Shown: piece by piece, positions 28,622-37,400 of the stretch
How positions within the stretch are numbered: position 1 is the first letter of the stretch
How the letters are laid out: every line of letters begins with the position of its first letter
NCBI GenBank assembly: GCA_034658655.1
Contig: JAYEFQ010000134.1
Location: 1-64,000 of the forward strand
DNA from: JAQIBY01 sp034658655
GTDB taxonomy: Bacteria; Bacteroidota; Bacteroidia; Bacteroidales; ML635J-15
Direction of reading: 5' to 3'
DNA: 64,000 bases
The notes under the pieces: model-generated
What the model was told of the DNA's origin: nothing
The model's database searches: none
Seen by the model: only the letters and a program-made list of their open reading frames with translations
Position numbers and translations under genes: made by a program

Positions 28622-29428
28622 TTACGTCTCTAAAATTTTGTCATAAAACGATGAATAGTTCTGAACGTAGTTTTCTTCATCTTGGTATTCGAGGATAGGT
28701 TTTTTTGATGCTTTTGCGTACTCCAAAAGCACAGGATTAACTGTCTCGCTGCCTAAAATGATTGCATCGGAGTAGTCAATTGCCAGTTTGTTCAGACTTA
28801 AATAATCTGCATTTTTCAGTGATTCAAGATCTTTGAGTTCTACACCTTCAAATAATGCAGTATTAACAACATTCGGATTGAGGTTGTTTTTAAAATTGTC
28901 ATCATAAAGTGAATAAACAATTTTAATGTCGCTAAACAAAGGGTCATCTTTGTATGATTTTTTTAAATATAAAGGGACAAATGCTGAGAACCATCCATGA
29001 ACATGGACAAGGTCTGGGCTCCAACACAATTTTTTAACAGTTTCAATAACTCCGCGCGCATAAAAAACCGCTCGCTTATCGTTGTCTTCAAATTCAATCC
29101 CATTTTTATCTTTGATAACGGCCTTTCTTTTGAAAAAATCTTCATTGTCAATGAAATAAACCTGCATTCTAGCTGCTTGAATTGATGCCACTTTAATAAT
29201 TAAGGGGTGGTCGTAATCTTCAATGATGAGATTCATTCCTGATAAACGAATCACCTCGTGAAGCTGGTTGCGCCTCTCGTTGATACTCCCAAATCGAGGC
29301 ATAAAGGTTCTAATTTCTTTTCCAGATTCTTGAATGCCTTGCGGTAGGTATCGTCCTATTTTTGACATTGGGCTTTCCGGTAGGTAAGGAGTTATTTCCT
29401 GTGCAACAAATAAAATCTTTTGTTTCAT
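28622..29428 (-). CDS. Glycogen/starch synthase N-terminal domain protein (GT5 half)
   Basis: 268 residues. It starts MKQKILFVAQEITPYLPES and contains SKIGRYLPQGI (in place of the usual K-x-GGL of glycogen synthase), LVHVHGWFSAFVPLYLK and IVYSLYDDNF, all from the N-terminal Rossmann domain of glycosyltransferase family 5. The C-terminal nucleotide-sugar-binding domain (about 200 residues) is absent: the frame ends naturally and DUF4270 follows 7 bp later. Stand-alone GT5 N-domains next to DUF4270 and glmS are common in Bacteroidota, so this is probably the normal form rather than a truncation. Whether it binds ADP-glucose or acts as a non-catalytic partner cannot be told. A good promoter lies 28 bp upstream. 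Confidence 0.85.
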   Translation of the reverse strand: MKQKILFVAQEITPYLPESPMSKIGRYLPQGIQESGKEIRTFMPRFGSINERRNQLHEVIRLSGMNLIIEDYDHPLIIKVASIQAARMQVYFIDNEDFFKRKAVIKDKNGIEFEDNDKRAVFYARGVIETVKKLCWSPDLVHVHGWFSAFVPLYLKKSYKDDPLFSDIKIVYSLYDDNFKNNLNPNVVNTALFEGVELKDLESLKNADYLSLNKLAIDYSDAIILGSETVNPVLLEYAKASKKPILEYQDEENYVQNYSSFYDKILET

Positions 29429-29456
29429 GATATTAACATGTATTGTTATATGGATA

Positions 29457-29487
29457 CAAAAGTAAACATTTTTAAGGAAATATACAA
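29457..29487 (-). promoter_or_regulatory. Promoter of the glgA-like/DUF4270/glmS/sprE/porX/tsaE cluster
   Basis: Read on the minus strand: TTG at 29487-29485, a 20-nt spacer, then TACTTTTG at 29464-29457, a full match to the Bacteroidota TAnnTTTG box. The ATG of the first gene is at 29428. Confidence 0.7.
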
Positions 29488-29540
29488 TTTATACTTTCCT
29501 TTGATTGTTGGGAATATTAAACCAGCAAATGTAACTTTAT

Positions 29541-29610
29541 TATACCGATTGTGATTTAAAACTACAGATATGCTACGTCTATCGGTGTTGATTCTACATC
29601 GGCATAATAC
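29541..29610 (+). repeat. Dispersed intergenic repeat, copy A
   Basis: About 70 bp starting TATACCGATTGTGATTT and ending TCGGCATAATAC. It is repeated in inverted orientation at 59436-59515 with roughly 85-90% identity by eye; the other copy carries about 10 extra bases in the middle. There is no coding potential. Confidence 0.75.
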
Positions 29611-29835
29611 CGGAATTTTTGATTTTAAAGTGGTATTATAAAAAGATTTTCACCCCGATTTTTAATCCAATCCCGCTCATCGCAAAATTTTCTTTAAGAC
29701 TTTTTCCTGATACATCATCAGGGATGTCGATCGTATAATCAAAACTGTTCACATAATCAGTTTCTATTTCATACCTATTTAATTTCAAAAACCGTTATAT
29801 TATTTGTACTTTTGCTTCATGGGGAAAGTCTTTAC

Positions 29836-29904
29836 AATCACGGTTGTCCGGTAAAAATATAATAATGAACTAAAATTAATAAGATTTCTCGGACAACAGT
29901 GATT
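29836..29904. mobile_element. 69-bp fold-back element with 15-bp inverted ends (MITE-like or IS remnant)
   Basis: AATCACGGTTGTCCG at 29836-29850 and the reverse complement of 29890-29904 (AATCACTGTTGTCCG) match at 14 of 15 bases. The inner 40 bases starting TTGTCCGGTAAAAATATAAT (29844-29883) recur at 39455-39494 with two differences. Inverted ends plus a second genomic copy suggest a transposon end or miniature element. A short open stretch without a start (29903-30013, containing KQWLHEFVKNKLPKNRVLS) follows and may be a decayed coding end. No transposase is recognisable. Confidence 0.55.
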
Positions 29905-30067
29905 TGATAATTTAAAAAATGTAAAACAATGGTTACACGAATTTGTAAAAAACAAACTCCCTAAAAACAGAGTTCTAAGCATTACACATAATGACTTTTA
30001 TAGCGTGTTTTAAAATTAAATTAGTATAAGAGTGAGCCAGCCAGCCCAACTGGGCGTCAGCGTTGAG

Positions 30068-30103
30068 CAACAGGCATCGTCTGTTGGTTGTCTCGATTTT
30101 TTT
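30068..30103 (+). terminator. Hairpin with T-run of unclear owner
   Basis: CAACAG at 30068-30073 pairs with CTGTTG at 30081-30086 around a 7-nt loop. CTCGATTTTTTT follows on the plus strand. No intact plus-strand gene ends here, so it may be a leftover of the decayed element just upstream. Confidence 0.35.
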
Positions 30104-31212
30104 CAATCGATTATTTTATTGATTAGGCAAATGTAAGCGTGGTGAGAGTGATGCGTAAAAATTTTGTCTGGATTATGTGGATGTTTTTTATGATATGCTT
30201 CATTTGGCTGTAGGACAAACGATTGCCCTGTTCGCACATAGTGCATGGAATTCGAAAATTCTGGTAATGTGATTTCCCCAATTGCATTGCAAATTCCTGG
30301 TGTTAATTTTTCTCCAAAAAAATTTCGATAGTTTTTCAAAGCTTTTTCCGGATGTTTTTTTAGCAATTTGTAGATGCGTTTAAGTGCGATTTGTTTTGGA
30401 AGTTTTTCTTGTTTAAAACGATCACTAACTTTTGCAAATGGATTAATGGCATTGAAATCTTTTGTTGTTTGTACACTTAAAGGCATTTCCGGTACCCAAT
30501 CCAAAGGGTTGATAATGTTAAAAGCCCATCCGCCTTGCGTTTTTTGTTCAAAATCGTAGGCAAAGTATAGATTTCCTACACGAGGAGCCGCCGTGCAGTA
30601 TGTTTTAATTTTCAAATCACTTGGAAACCTACCGGTGTCGATTTTATGCAAGATTTCTGCGCTTAACAAGTAGGCAATTGCACCGCCTTGACTGTGTCCG
30701 GTGATTATGATATCTTTAATTCCTGTTTTGTAAATGGAATCAATACGAGGTGCAATGTCTTGCATTAAATAACTGGTACTTATTGTCCAGCCAGTATGTA
30801 CGTATGCCTGTGGATTTTCAGAAAAACAGTATGCTAGTTTTTCTCCTTCTGCTGTAATGATTTCTCCTTTGGCAGGAATCATTGCTGCGTAGAAATTAGT
30901 AAGCCAGCTTTCAGATTTCGCTGTGCTTCCTCGCACAGTAATAATTGCGGTATTGTTATTATTACACCATAATTCCCACAAATTATCAAAGGCAATGGTT
31001 TCCGAACGATATTTACGAGTGAAAGTTTTAGGCTCCGGAATAGGGTTTAAGCTATCGTTTACGTATTTTTCGTTTCCGCCAGTTCTTGCGCTAACAAACA
31101 TTACTTCAAGTAACTCTTGTTTGTCAAAGCCTGCATTCAGATTTTGTGCATAAAGCATCGAGCTGAGCGGCAGTAAAATAATTGTTAAAAAATATGCAAG
31201 CCTATTCTTCAT
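30103..31212 (-). CDS. Exported lipase, class 3 family (alpha/beta hydrolase)
   Basis: 369 residues from MKNRLAYFLTIILLPLSS, chosen because a signal peptide (ending MLYAQ) starts there; a longer frame to 31341 lies inside the upstream gene. The nucleophile elbow is ITGHSQGGAIAYLLSAE, with the oxyanion-side VRGST earlier and NPLDWVPEMP supplying the likely catalytic Asp; a C-terminal His (SMHYVRTGQ) completes the triad. By family it hydrolyses acyl esters of glycerides, here outside the cytoplasm. Several His residues cluster near the C terminus (KKHPHNPDKIFTHHSHHAY). Its start overlaps the end of the porE-like gene by 11 bp, so the two are co-transcribed with porP. A role for a lipase in the T9SS module is not established. 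Confidence 0.85.
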   Translation of the reverse strand: MKNRLAYFLTIILLPLSSMLYAQNLNAGFDKQELLEVMFVSARTGGNEKYVNDSLNPIPEPKTFTRKYRSETIAFDNLWELWCNNNNTAIITVRGSTAKSESWLTNFYAAMIPAKGEIITAEGEKLAYCFSENPQAYVHTGWTISTSYLMQDIAPRIDSIYKTGIKDIIITGHSQGGAIAYLLSAEILHKIDTGRFPSDLKIKTYCTAAPRVGNLYFAYDFEQKTQGGWAFNIINPLDWVPEMPLSVQTTKDFNAINPFAKVSDRFKQEKLPKQIALKRIYKLLKKHPEKALKNYRNFFGEKLTPGICNAIGEITLPEFSNSMHYVRTGQSFVLQPNEAYHKKHPHNPDKIFTHHSHHAYICLINKIID

Positions 31213-33337
31213 AAATAATATCAGAGTATTCTTCGAGTTCGCCAATAATTCGGAATTCTGTGCGACGATTTTTCGCTCTTCCGTCCTCATTGTCCGTTCC
31301 GTCAGAATTTGAATTTGGTGCGATTGGGTTTTCCTCACCATATCCTTTGGCAGTCATTTGTTCCTTTGAAATTCCTTTTTCCATCAGACAATTTACAACT
31401 GACTCAGCGCGTTTTTGCGACAATTCCATATTATATTCATTACTACCAACACTATCAGTATGTGAGCTAATTTCAACAATAATTATCGGATGTTTTTTCA
31501 GTAATTTGTAAATTGTATTGTGAATAACGCGTTCTGCTTCTTTCGTAAGTTCTGCTTTGTCATATTCATAATACACATTTTTCAATGTAATTGGCTCAGT
31601 AGGGATTGTATTTACAATAATTGCATCCATTATGATGGTGTCATCCTGTGTAATTGGTTTGGTTGTTAGGGAAAATACTTTTTCATCCCGATTAAAATCT
31701 TTGACTTTTAGGCGGTAATCGATTCCCTGCTCTAAATTAAACCAAAACCTACCTTTTTCGGTAGAATCTGTTTTGATAAACACTTCTTCGCTAGTTTCCG
31801 GGTCTATCATAAATAAAGAAACAGGATATTTATGGAGTAATTTTATGGATGCAGTATCTTTGTCTGTAGTTACATGATCGAGTCTCATATCTTGCTCATA
31901 TTCAGCACGAATTGAGTTGTAAAAATCTAAATCAGTAATACCGTAAATTTCTCCGGTTAACCAAATTCGTATGTAATCGCTGTCGATAAATTGGTAAATG
32001 TCATCGCAGCAGGTTTCATGTCTAAGCGATTGTCCGCCCGGCCGATTTGAGACGAAATATCCGGTATATCCTTCTTTATAAACATTGTAATACAGGTCGT
32101 CATAGCTTGAATTGACCGGTTTTTGCATGTTCTTTGGTTTGTTGAGTGATCGACCTGAGCCTCTGGTTTTAAAAATATCTAGTCCACCGATGTTTGTGTG
32201 TCCATTTGATGCAAAATACAACGTTTTTCTGTCAGCATCATAAAATGGTGTGATTTCATCGGCCACGGTATTAATTTTTCGACCACAGTTTCTTGGGCTT
32301 TTCCATTCTTCACGTCTTGGGTCAAAATAACTGTACCAAATATCCATTCCTCCGTTTGTCCCATCTCTATCTGATATGAAATACAACATATCTGTGTTCC
32401 TTCGGGAAATTCCCACTGCTGGCATGGTTGAGGTGTAGTAGGGGTCATTAATGATTTCGGGTAAAATTTCGGGTGTTTGCCATTGATTGTTTTCCAGTTT
32501 TGATAACCAGATACGACAAATTATTCGTTCATCAAATTCGCGAGAACAACGTGTGAAGTAGAACCTATTTCCATCGGGAGAAAAGGCTCCGTTTCCAGTA
32601 TTAAAATCTGGGCTATTAATTTGATCAGCTCCAAATTCTCCTGTAATTTTCCATGAATTTCCTTGTTTGTACGCTTGGTAAAATTTCCGTTTTGGAATGC
32701 TGTCTTTTACCGGGTCAAAGTATTTTATATCATCTAATTGCAATGATGCAAAAACCAATCTGTTTTCATCAATAATCATGGGATTAAAGTCAATGTGTTT
32801 GTGATTGATAGGTTTCCCGAGATTATTCACAACGAAGTTCGTATTTAAAGTGTCAGAAAGCACCATTTCTATACCTTCAATTTCTGATCGCATCCTGTCT
32901 TTGTAGTATTTCTGATCTTTACTTTTTATATCTTTTCGATATCGTGTGAAAATATTAAATTCCCTTAGTGCATCTTCATATTTCCCTTGCATTTTTAAGC
33001 ATTCAGCATATTTGAACTGAGCTTGAGGATATTTTCTGCGTTTTTCTTTAAATGCTTTGAGATAATAATTTTCAGCTTCTGGATAGTTACGTTCTTTAAA
33101 ATATAGTTCCCCTAAAATGAAAAGAATTTTAGCGTTATTAGGTTTTTCTTTGATGTAGGCTGAGAGGTAATCAATTGCAGTAAATAAATCGCCTGCAGCA
33201 AGTGCTTTTTCTCCGTAGCGTTTTAATTGCCGAGGGTTCATTTCGGTCATATCCTGTTGTGCGATTGCGTTTTGGTTAATACCGAAACCAACAAAACACA
33301 GCATCATTGCAAAAAATAGTTTATGCATAATTTTCAT
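31202..33337 (-). CDS. PorE-like OmpA-family protein (TPR, WD40/PD40, CarboxypepD_reg, OmpA_C)
   Basis: 711 residues with a signal peptide ending AIAQ (about 27). Domains in order: TPR-like repeats (about 35-150, with ALAAGDLFTAIDYLSAYI and YFKERNYPEAENYYLKAFK); a PD40 beta propeller (about 185-450, with FSPDGNRFYFTR, LYFISDRDG and LYFASNGHTNIGGLDIF); a CarboxypepD_reg-like sandwich (about 465-590); and an OmpA C-terminal peptidoglycan-binding domain (about 595-700) with ISSHTDSVGSNEYNMELSQK and RAESVVNCL in succession. This is the order described for PorE of Porphyromonas, which anchors part of the T9SS to peptidoglycan, although many paralogues exist near porP genes. The stop of porP is 3 bp upstream. 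An alternative start three codons in is possible. Confidence 0.88.
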   Translation of the reverse strand: MKIMHKLFFAMMLCFVGFGINQNAIAQQDMTEMNPRQLKRYGEKALAAGDLFTAIDYLSAYIKEKPNNAKILFILGELYFKERNYPEAENYYLKAFKEKRRKYPQAQFKYAECLKMQGKYEDALREFNIFTRYRKDIKSKDQKYYKDRMRSEIEGIEMVLSDTLNTNFVVNNLGKPINHKHIDFNPMIIDENRLVFASLQLDDIKYFDPVKDSIPKRKFYQAYKQGNSWKITGEFGADQINSPDFNTGNGAFSPDGNRFYFTRCSREFDERIICRIWLSKLENNQWQTPEILPEIINDPYYTSTMPAVGISRRNTDMLYFISDRDGTNGGMDIWYSYFDPRREEWKSPRNCGRKINTVADEITPFYDADRKTLYFASNGHTNIGGLDIFKTRGSGRSLNKPKNMQKPVNSSYDDLYYNVYKEGYTGYFVSNRPGGQSLRHETCCDDIYQFIDSDYIRIWLTGEIYGITDLDFYNSIRAEYEQDMRLDHVTTDKDTASIKLLHKYPVSLFMIDPETSEEVFIKTDSTEKGRFWFNLEQGIDYRLKVKDFNRDEKVFSLTTKPITQDDTIIMDAIIVNTIPTEPITLKNVYYEYDKAELTKEAERVIHNTIYKLLKKHPIIIVEISSHTDSVGSNEYNMELSQKRAESVVNCLMEKGISKEQMTAKGYGEENPIAPNSNSDGTDNEDGRAKNRRTEFRIIGELEEYSDIIYEE

Positions 33338-33340
33338 CTC

Positions 33341-34357
33341 CTAATATCTGTCACAAGGTATTGTAATTCGTTTTAAATCGCTGATAAAATTTGTATAAAC
33401 AATGCTTAGCTCAAAGGCGCCACGCATGTTTGTCGCTTTACTAAGTGCAGACACATTTAAGTCATAACTTATTCCTACATCAATTCCCATGACACCAACT
33501 CCAAGGATAGCGACAATGGCATCGGTGGAGTGAAATTGTGTCCTCATTTGTACACCTGTATATACTTTGTCTAAAAGTTCTTCCAGCGGGAATTTGTATC
33601 CAATTATTCCGCCGACAAGATAGTTGCTGGCATTTTTTTGGTAATTTGTGTAAAGATTTGGCTTTGCATACCACATCTCTTTTAACGGAATGTATGCATT
33701 TGCATTAAAAGCAAAGCGAGGTGCAAGTTTTGCATCTTCACGAAGGAAAGAAAGTTCTGGGCCATTAATATGGTGTGCACTAAAACCAACTACGGGAATA
33801 ATATCATTAAAATTGCTGGTCCATGCAAGTCCTAAGGTTACATCCGGGTAGTCAATATTTTCATCCCAAGATTCTAGATAATTTGGCATATTTGCATCAA
33901 ATAATCCAGATTGGCTGTCATATTGTCCCGGGAAAGTCAGTTGGTCTAGCTCATAGCTATGAATTGTATATCCTGCTTGAATGCCTGCAATAATCGTATG
34001 TCCATTCAAATTGTATTGATACGCAAATGAGAGCATAATTTTGTTTGCAGTTAAATTTGCAGAACCACTTTGGTCATTTAGCACGTAAACTCCGAGACCA
34101 ATTTCTCCTTTACGTAATTTAATTGGTTTGTCAAATCCTGCAGAAATTGTTTTGAATGGAGTTCCGACAGCGCTCCATTGATTTCTGTAGTTATTTGTAA
34201 ACCTCCAATTGCCATCAAACATCCCTGTATAAGCGGGGTTGACGGATAGTGGCGTTTGGCTGAATTGAGAGAAATGAATGTCTTGTGCATTGACTTGATT
34301 TACCCCCAAAACAACAAATAGCCAAAAAAATGCTTGAAAAAAATGGTTTTTTAGCAT
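33341..34357 (-). CDS. porP: PorP/SprF family T9SS outer-membrane protein, copy 3
   Basis: 338 residues. The signal peptide ends NQVNAQ and the mature start DIHFSQFSQTPLSVNPAYTG is the PorP signature. Strands rich in aromatic residues follow (LSFAYQYNLNG, GLAWTSNF, YFVG-like YLVGGIIGYKF), and the protein ends LKRITIPCDRY, the typical PorP C terminus. It is only distantly like the two copies at 11-13 kb, and closer to the class that precedes porE-like genes. Role: outer-membrane barrel needed to present a type B substrate, most likely the PKD protein encoded divergently 70 bp away. A near-perfect promoter lies just upstream. It begins the porP/porE-like/lipase transcript. Confidence 0.93.
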   Translation of the reverse strand: MLKNHFFQAFFWLFVVLGVNQVNAQDIHFSQFSQTPLSVNPAYTGMFDGNWRFTNNYRNQWSAVGTPFKTISAGFDKPIKLRKGEIGLGVYVLNDQSGSANLTANKIMLSFAYQYNLNGHTIIAGIQAGYTIHSYELDQLTFPGQYDSQSGLFDANMPNYLESWDENIDYPDVTLGLAWTSNFNDIIPVVGFSAHHINGPELSFLREDAKLAPRFAFNANAYIPLKEMWYAKPNLYTNYQKNASNYLVGGIIGYKFPLEELLDKVYTGVQMRTQFHSTDAIVAILGVGVMGIDVGISYDLNVSALSKATNMRGAFELSIVYTNFISDLKRITIPCDRY

Positions 34358-34378
34358 ATTAATCTTTTATTTATGCTT

Positions 34379-34408
34379 CAAATATAGTATTTTTGTTTGT
34401 GTATCCAA
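34379..34408 (-). promoter_or_regulatory. Promoter of porP/porE-like/lipase operon
   Basis: On the minus strand: TTG at 34408-34406, a 19-nt spacer, and TATATTTG at 34386-34379. Both boxes match the Bacteroidota consensus exactly. The porP ATG is at 34357. Confidence 0.8.
34388..34395 (+). promoter_or_regulatory. Promoter -7 box of PKD giant gene
   Basis: TATTTTTG matches TAnnTTTG and ends 31 bp before the preferred ATG at 34427. The -33 position (34366-34368) reads TTT rather than TTG. It starts one base away from the opposite -7 box, so the two divergent promoters overlap. Confidence 0.6.
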
Positions 34409-34426
34409 TTAACTAAAGGGATTATT

Positions 34427-37400
34427 ATGTCATTACAAATGAAATTTTTTGTTTTTCTTATTGTGTTTAGTGTCTCAGGAGGCAGTGTTTTTGCACAACC
34501 TTCAGCGAGTTTTACTGCTAATCCGGAATCTGGATGTGTTGGTGAAGTCGTTTATTTTACAAACACTTCTGATTTATTATCATGTAGCGGACCAAATTAC
34601 GAATGGGATTTTGACAATGGGCTTACCTCAGATCTTGAAAACCCACAAATTACTTTTACTACAGCTGGAGATTATGTTGTTAGTTTAACAGTTACTTGTG
34701 ACGAAGGGTTTGATACCTATACGTTTACAGTAGAGATATTGCCAACTCCAGATGCGAGTTTTACCGTGGGTGCATATATGGGCTGTGCGCCTTATTCGGC
34801 TCAATTTACGAACAATAGTACACAAGGAGGGGGTACAATTGATGAATGGTACTGGACATTTGGTGATGGTATTAGTTCGGCTGAAGAAAATCCAAATCAT
34901 CTATATAATACTCCTGGAAGTTATTCAGTAACACTAAAAGCAACAAATGCTAATGGCTGTTTTGATGTGTTTGAAATACAGGATATTATTCAGGTTTCTG
35001 ATACTCCATCCGTTTCAATTATGGCTTTGCCTCAAGCACATTGCCAAACTCCTATTGATGTGTTTTTTGATGCAACCGTTAATGTCTCATCTGGCTTGGG
35101 TTATACTGCAGCTTGGGATTTTGGTGATGGCGGAAGTAGCTCGAATACAGATGAAACACACACATATACAAGTCAAGGTAATTTTGATGTGCAATTAATT
35201 ATTACTGATGATTATGGATGTGAGCGAGTGCTTGACAGTTTAGATTATATTCACATTCATCCGGTTAATCCAGAATATCAAATTTTTAATTCCAGTTCTG
35301 ATTTAGTAACCAATGGAATTGTCTGTATTGATCAAACGACTTATTTTTCTTGCCAAAATGAAGGATATAATGTTCGATGGGATTTTGGTGGTGGAATGGT
35401 TTCCAATAGTCCGGTTGCAAGTATAATATTTACTACAGCAGGAACACATGAAATTACAATGACAGTAGATCCCAATGGGGATTGTGAAGTTTCTGAAACG
35501 TTTACTGTGGAAGTGGAAGCTCCAAGTCCATCTTACACAATCAATCCTGCAGATGGCTTTGCTTGCGACATCCCCTTTGTTGTCGATTTCACAAGCAGCA
35601 CAAGTGCTGATATTGCAGAATATGAGTGGTTGTTTGGTGATGGAAACAATTCAAATGAAGAAAATCCCAGCTATTCATATGAGAGTTTTGGAACGTTTCA
35701 GCCTGTGCTTCAGGTAACATCAGTGAATGGTTGTCTTGGAATTTATTCTGGTGCTGATGTTACAATACAACAACCAAGTGCAAATTTTAGTATTGATACT
35801 ACTGAGGGCTGTATTGGCTTGGAGGTAACAGCTGCTTATGATTCACTGACTCATCCTGATGCAATTTCATCTTTTTCTTGGGATTTTGGCGAAGATGGTG
35901 TTCCTGCTTATGATGGCAATACCGTAGAATCCTATGTATATGATAATGTGGGTGAATTTGTGATTGAGTTGGCAGTAACCGATACTTCAGGTTGTACAAA
36001 TATATTCACGCAAGATGTGCAGGTTGGAGATCATCAAACCCCGAGCTTTACTTTTGATCCTCTCGGAACGTATATTTGTCCTTTAGATAGTATAAGCTTT
36101 GAGTCAACTTCTGTTGAGATGGATTCAATTGACGAATTTGAGTGGCTTTTTGGTGATACTTTAGAGTGGCAATGGGGGACAGAGACCGGTGATATTCTCG
36201 ATGATTTTCAGTTTGACCAAGATACCGGATGGGTTCAAGTGGTTCATGTAGTGAATCATAATGGTTGTCGGGATTCTTTATTTATGAATTCACTCTTTTA
36301 TATTAGTGGTCCGATTATTAATAGTATTAACAGTACATATGATTGTGATTTGGGCAATGAATATGAGTTCTATGTTAATCTGATTGAAGCCACAGAATGG
36401 GATTGGATTATCGAAAATGAAAGCGGAGGACTGGTTGACCAATTTTTAAATACCACCGATAGCACTCTTTTATATACTTTCCCTGCTGATGGAGAATATG
36501 AGATTTTTGTGGTGGCAAGTAATGTCGATTCAGGATGTGAATATGAGGATTCAATAACAATTAATGTGATACAACCTACGGCCTTGTTTGGTTTAACTCC
36601 AAGTTCTCAATGTGCGGGTTTACCTTATTCTTTTGATGGGTCTGGCAGTTTAAATGCGGAGCAATATTATTGGGAATTTGGAGATGGAGAGGTTACAGAA
36701 TGGTCTGAAGATCCCACAGCACAACATACCTATAATTATATTGGTGATGTTGATGTTACACTTCATGTGATGGATGCAAATGGTTGTGAAGATGAAATGA
36801 CATTAACATTACATATTGTTGGCCCTGAAATAAGTTTAGATAATTTGCCGGAAATAGGATGCACACCCTTTACTTTGAACTTAACGGGTGAGGTGAGTGC
36901 TGAAGATCCTGTGATATTAATTGAATTTATAATTGGAGATTGGGATACTACCCTTGATGTGAGTGCGCTGGGACAAAATACTGTGCCTTTTGATTTTACA
37001 AGTGTATTTACACAAGAAGGCATATTTGATTTAATTATTACTGCCCGAACAAATAATTGTCCGGTTGGTAATACGGTTGTTTGGGAAGATTTTCTTAATC
37101 TAACAAGCCTCGAGGCATCATTTATTTCAAACATTCAAGGGACATGTGTTGGAACTGAAATACAGTTTACCCCTGGAGAAGAAAACGGAAATTATGATTA
37201 CGATTGGGACTTTGGTGATGGGAATTATAGCACCGAAACCACTCCGGGTTACACTTACGATAATCATGGGGTGTATTCTGTAAGTTTGACCATTAGTGAT
37301 TCGGAAAGTGGGTGTGTGTCAACGGAGAATCGAGTTGATTATATTGAAGTTCAGGAGGCAATTGCTGATTTTACGGTTACACCGACTAGTGTTTCTTGTC

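Noticed and set aside
31213..31341. Longer N terminus for the lipase
   Set aside because: The added 43 residues are hydrophilic, lie within the porE-like gene and would bury the signal peptide.
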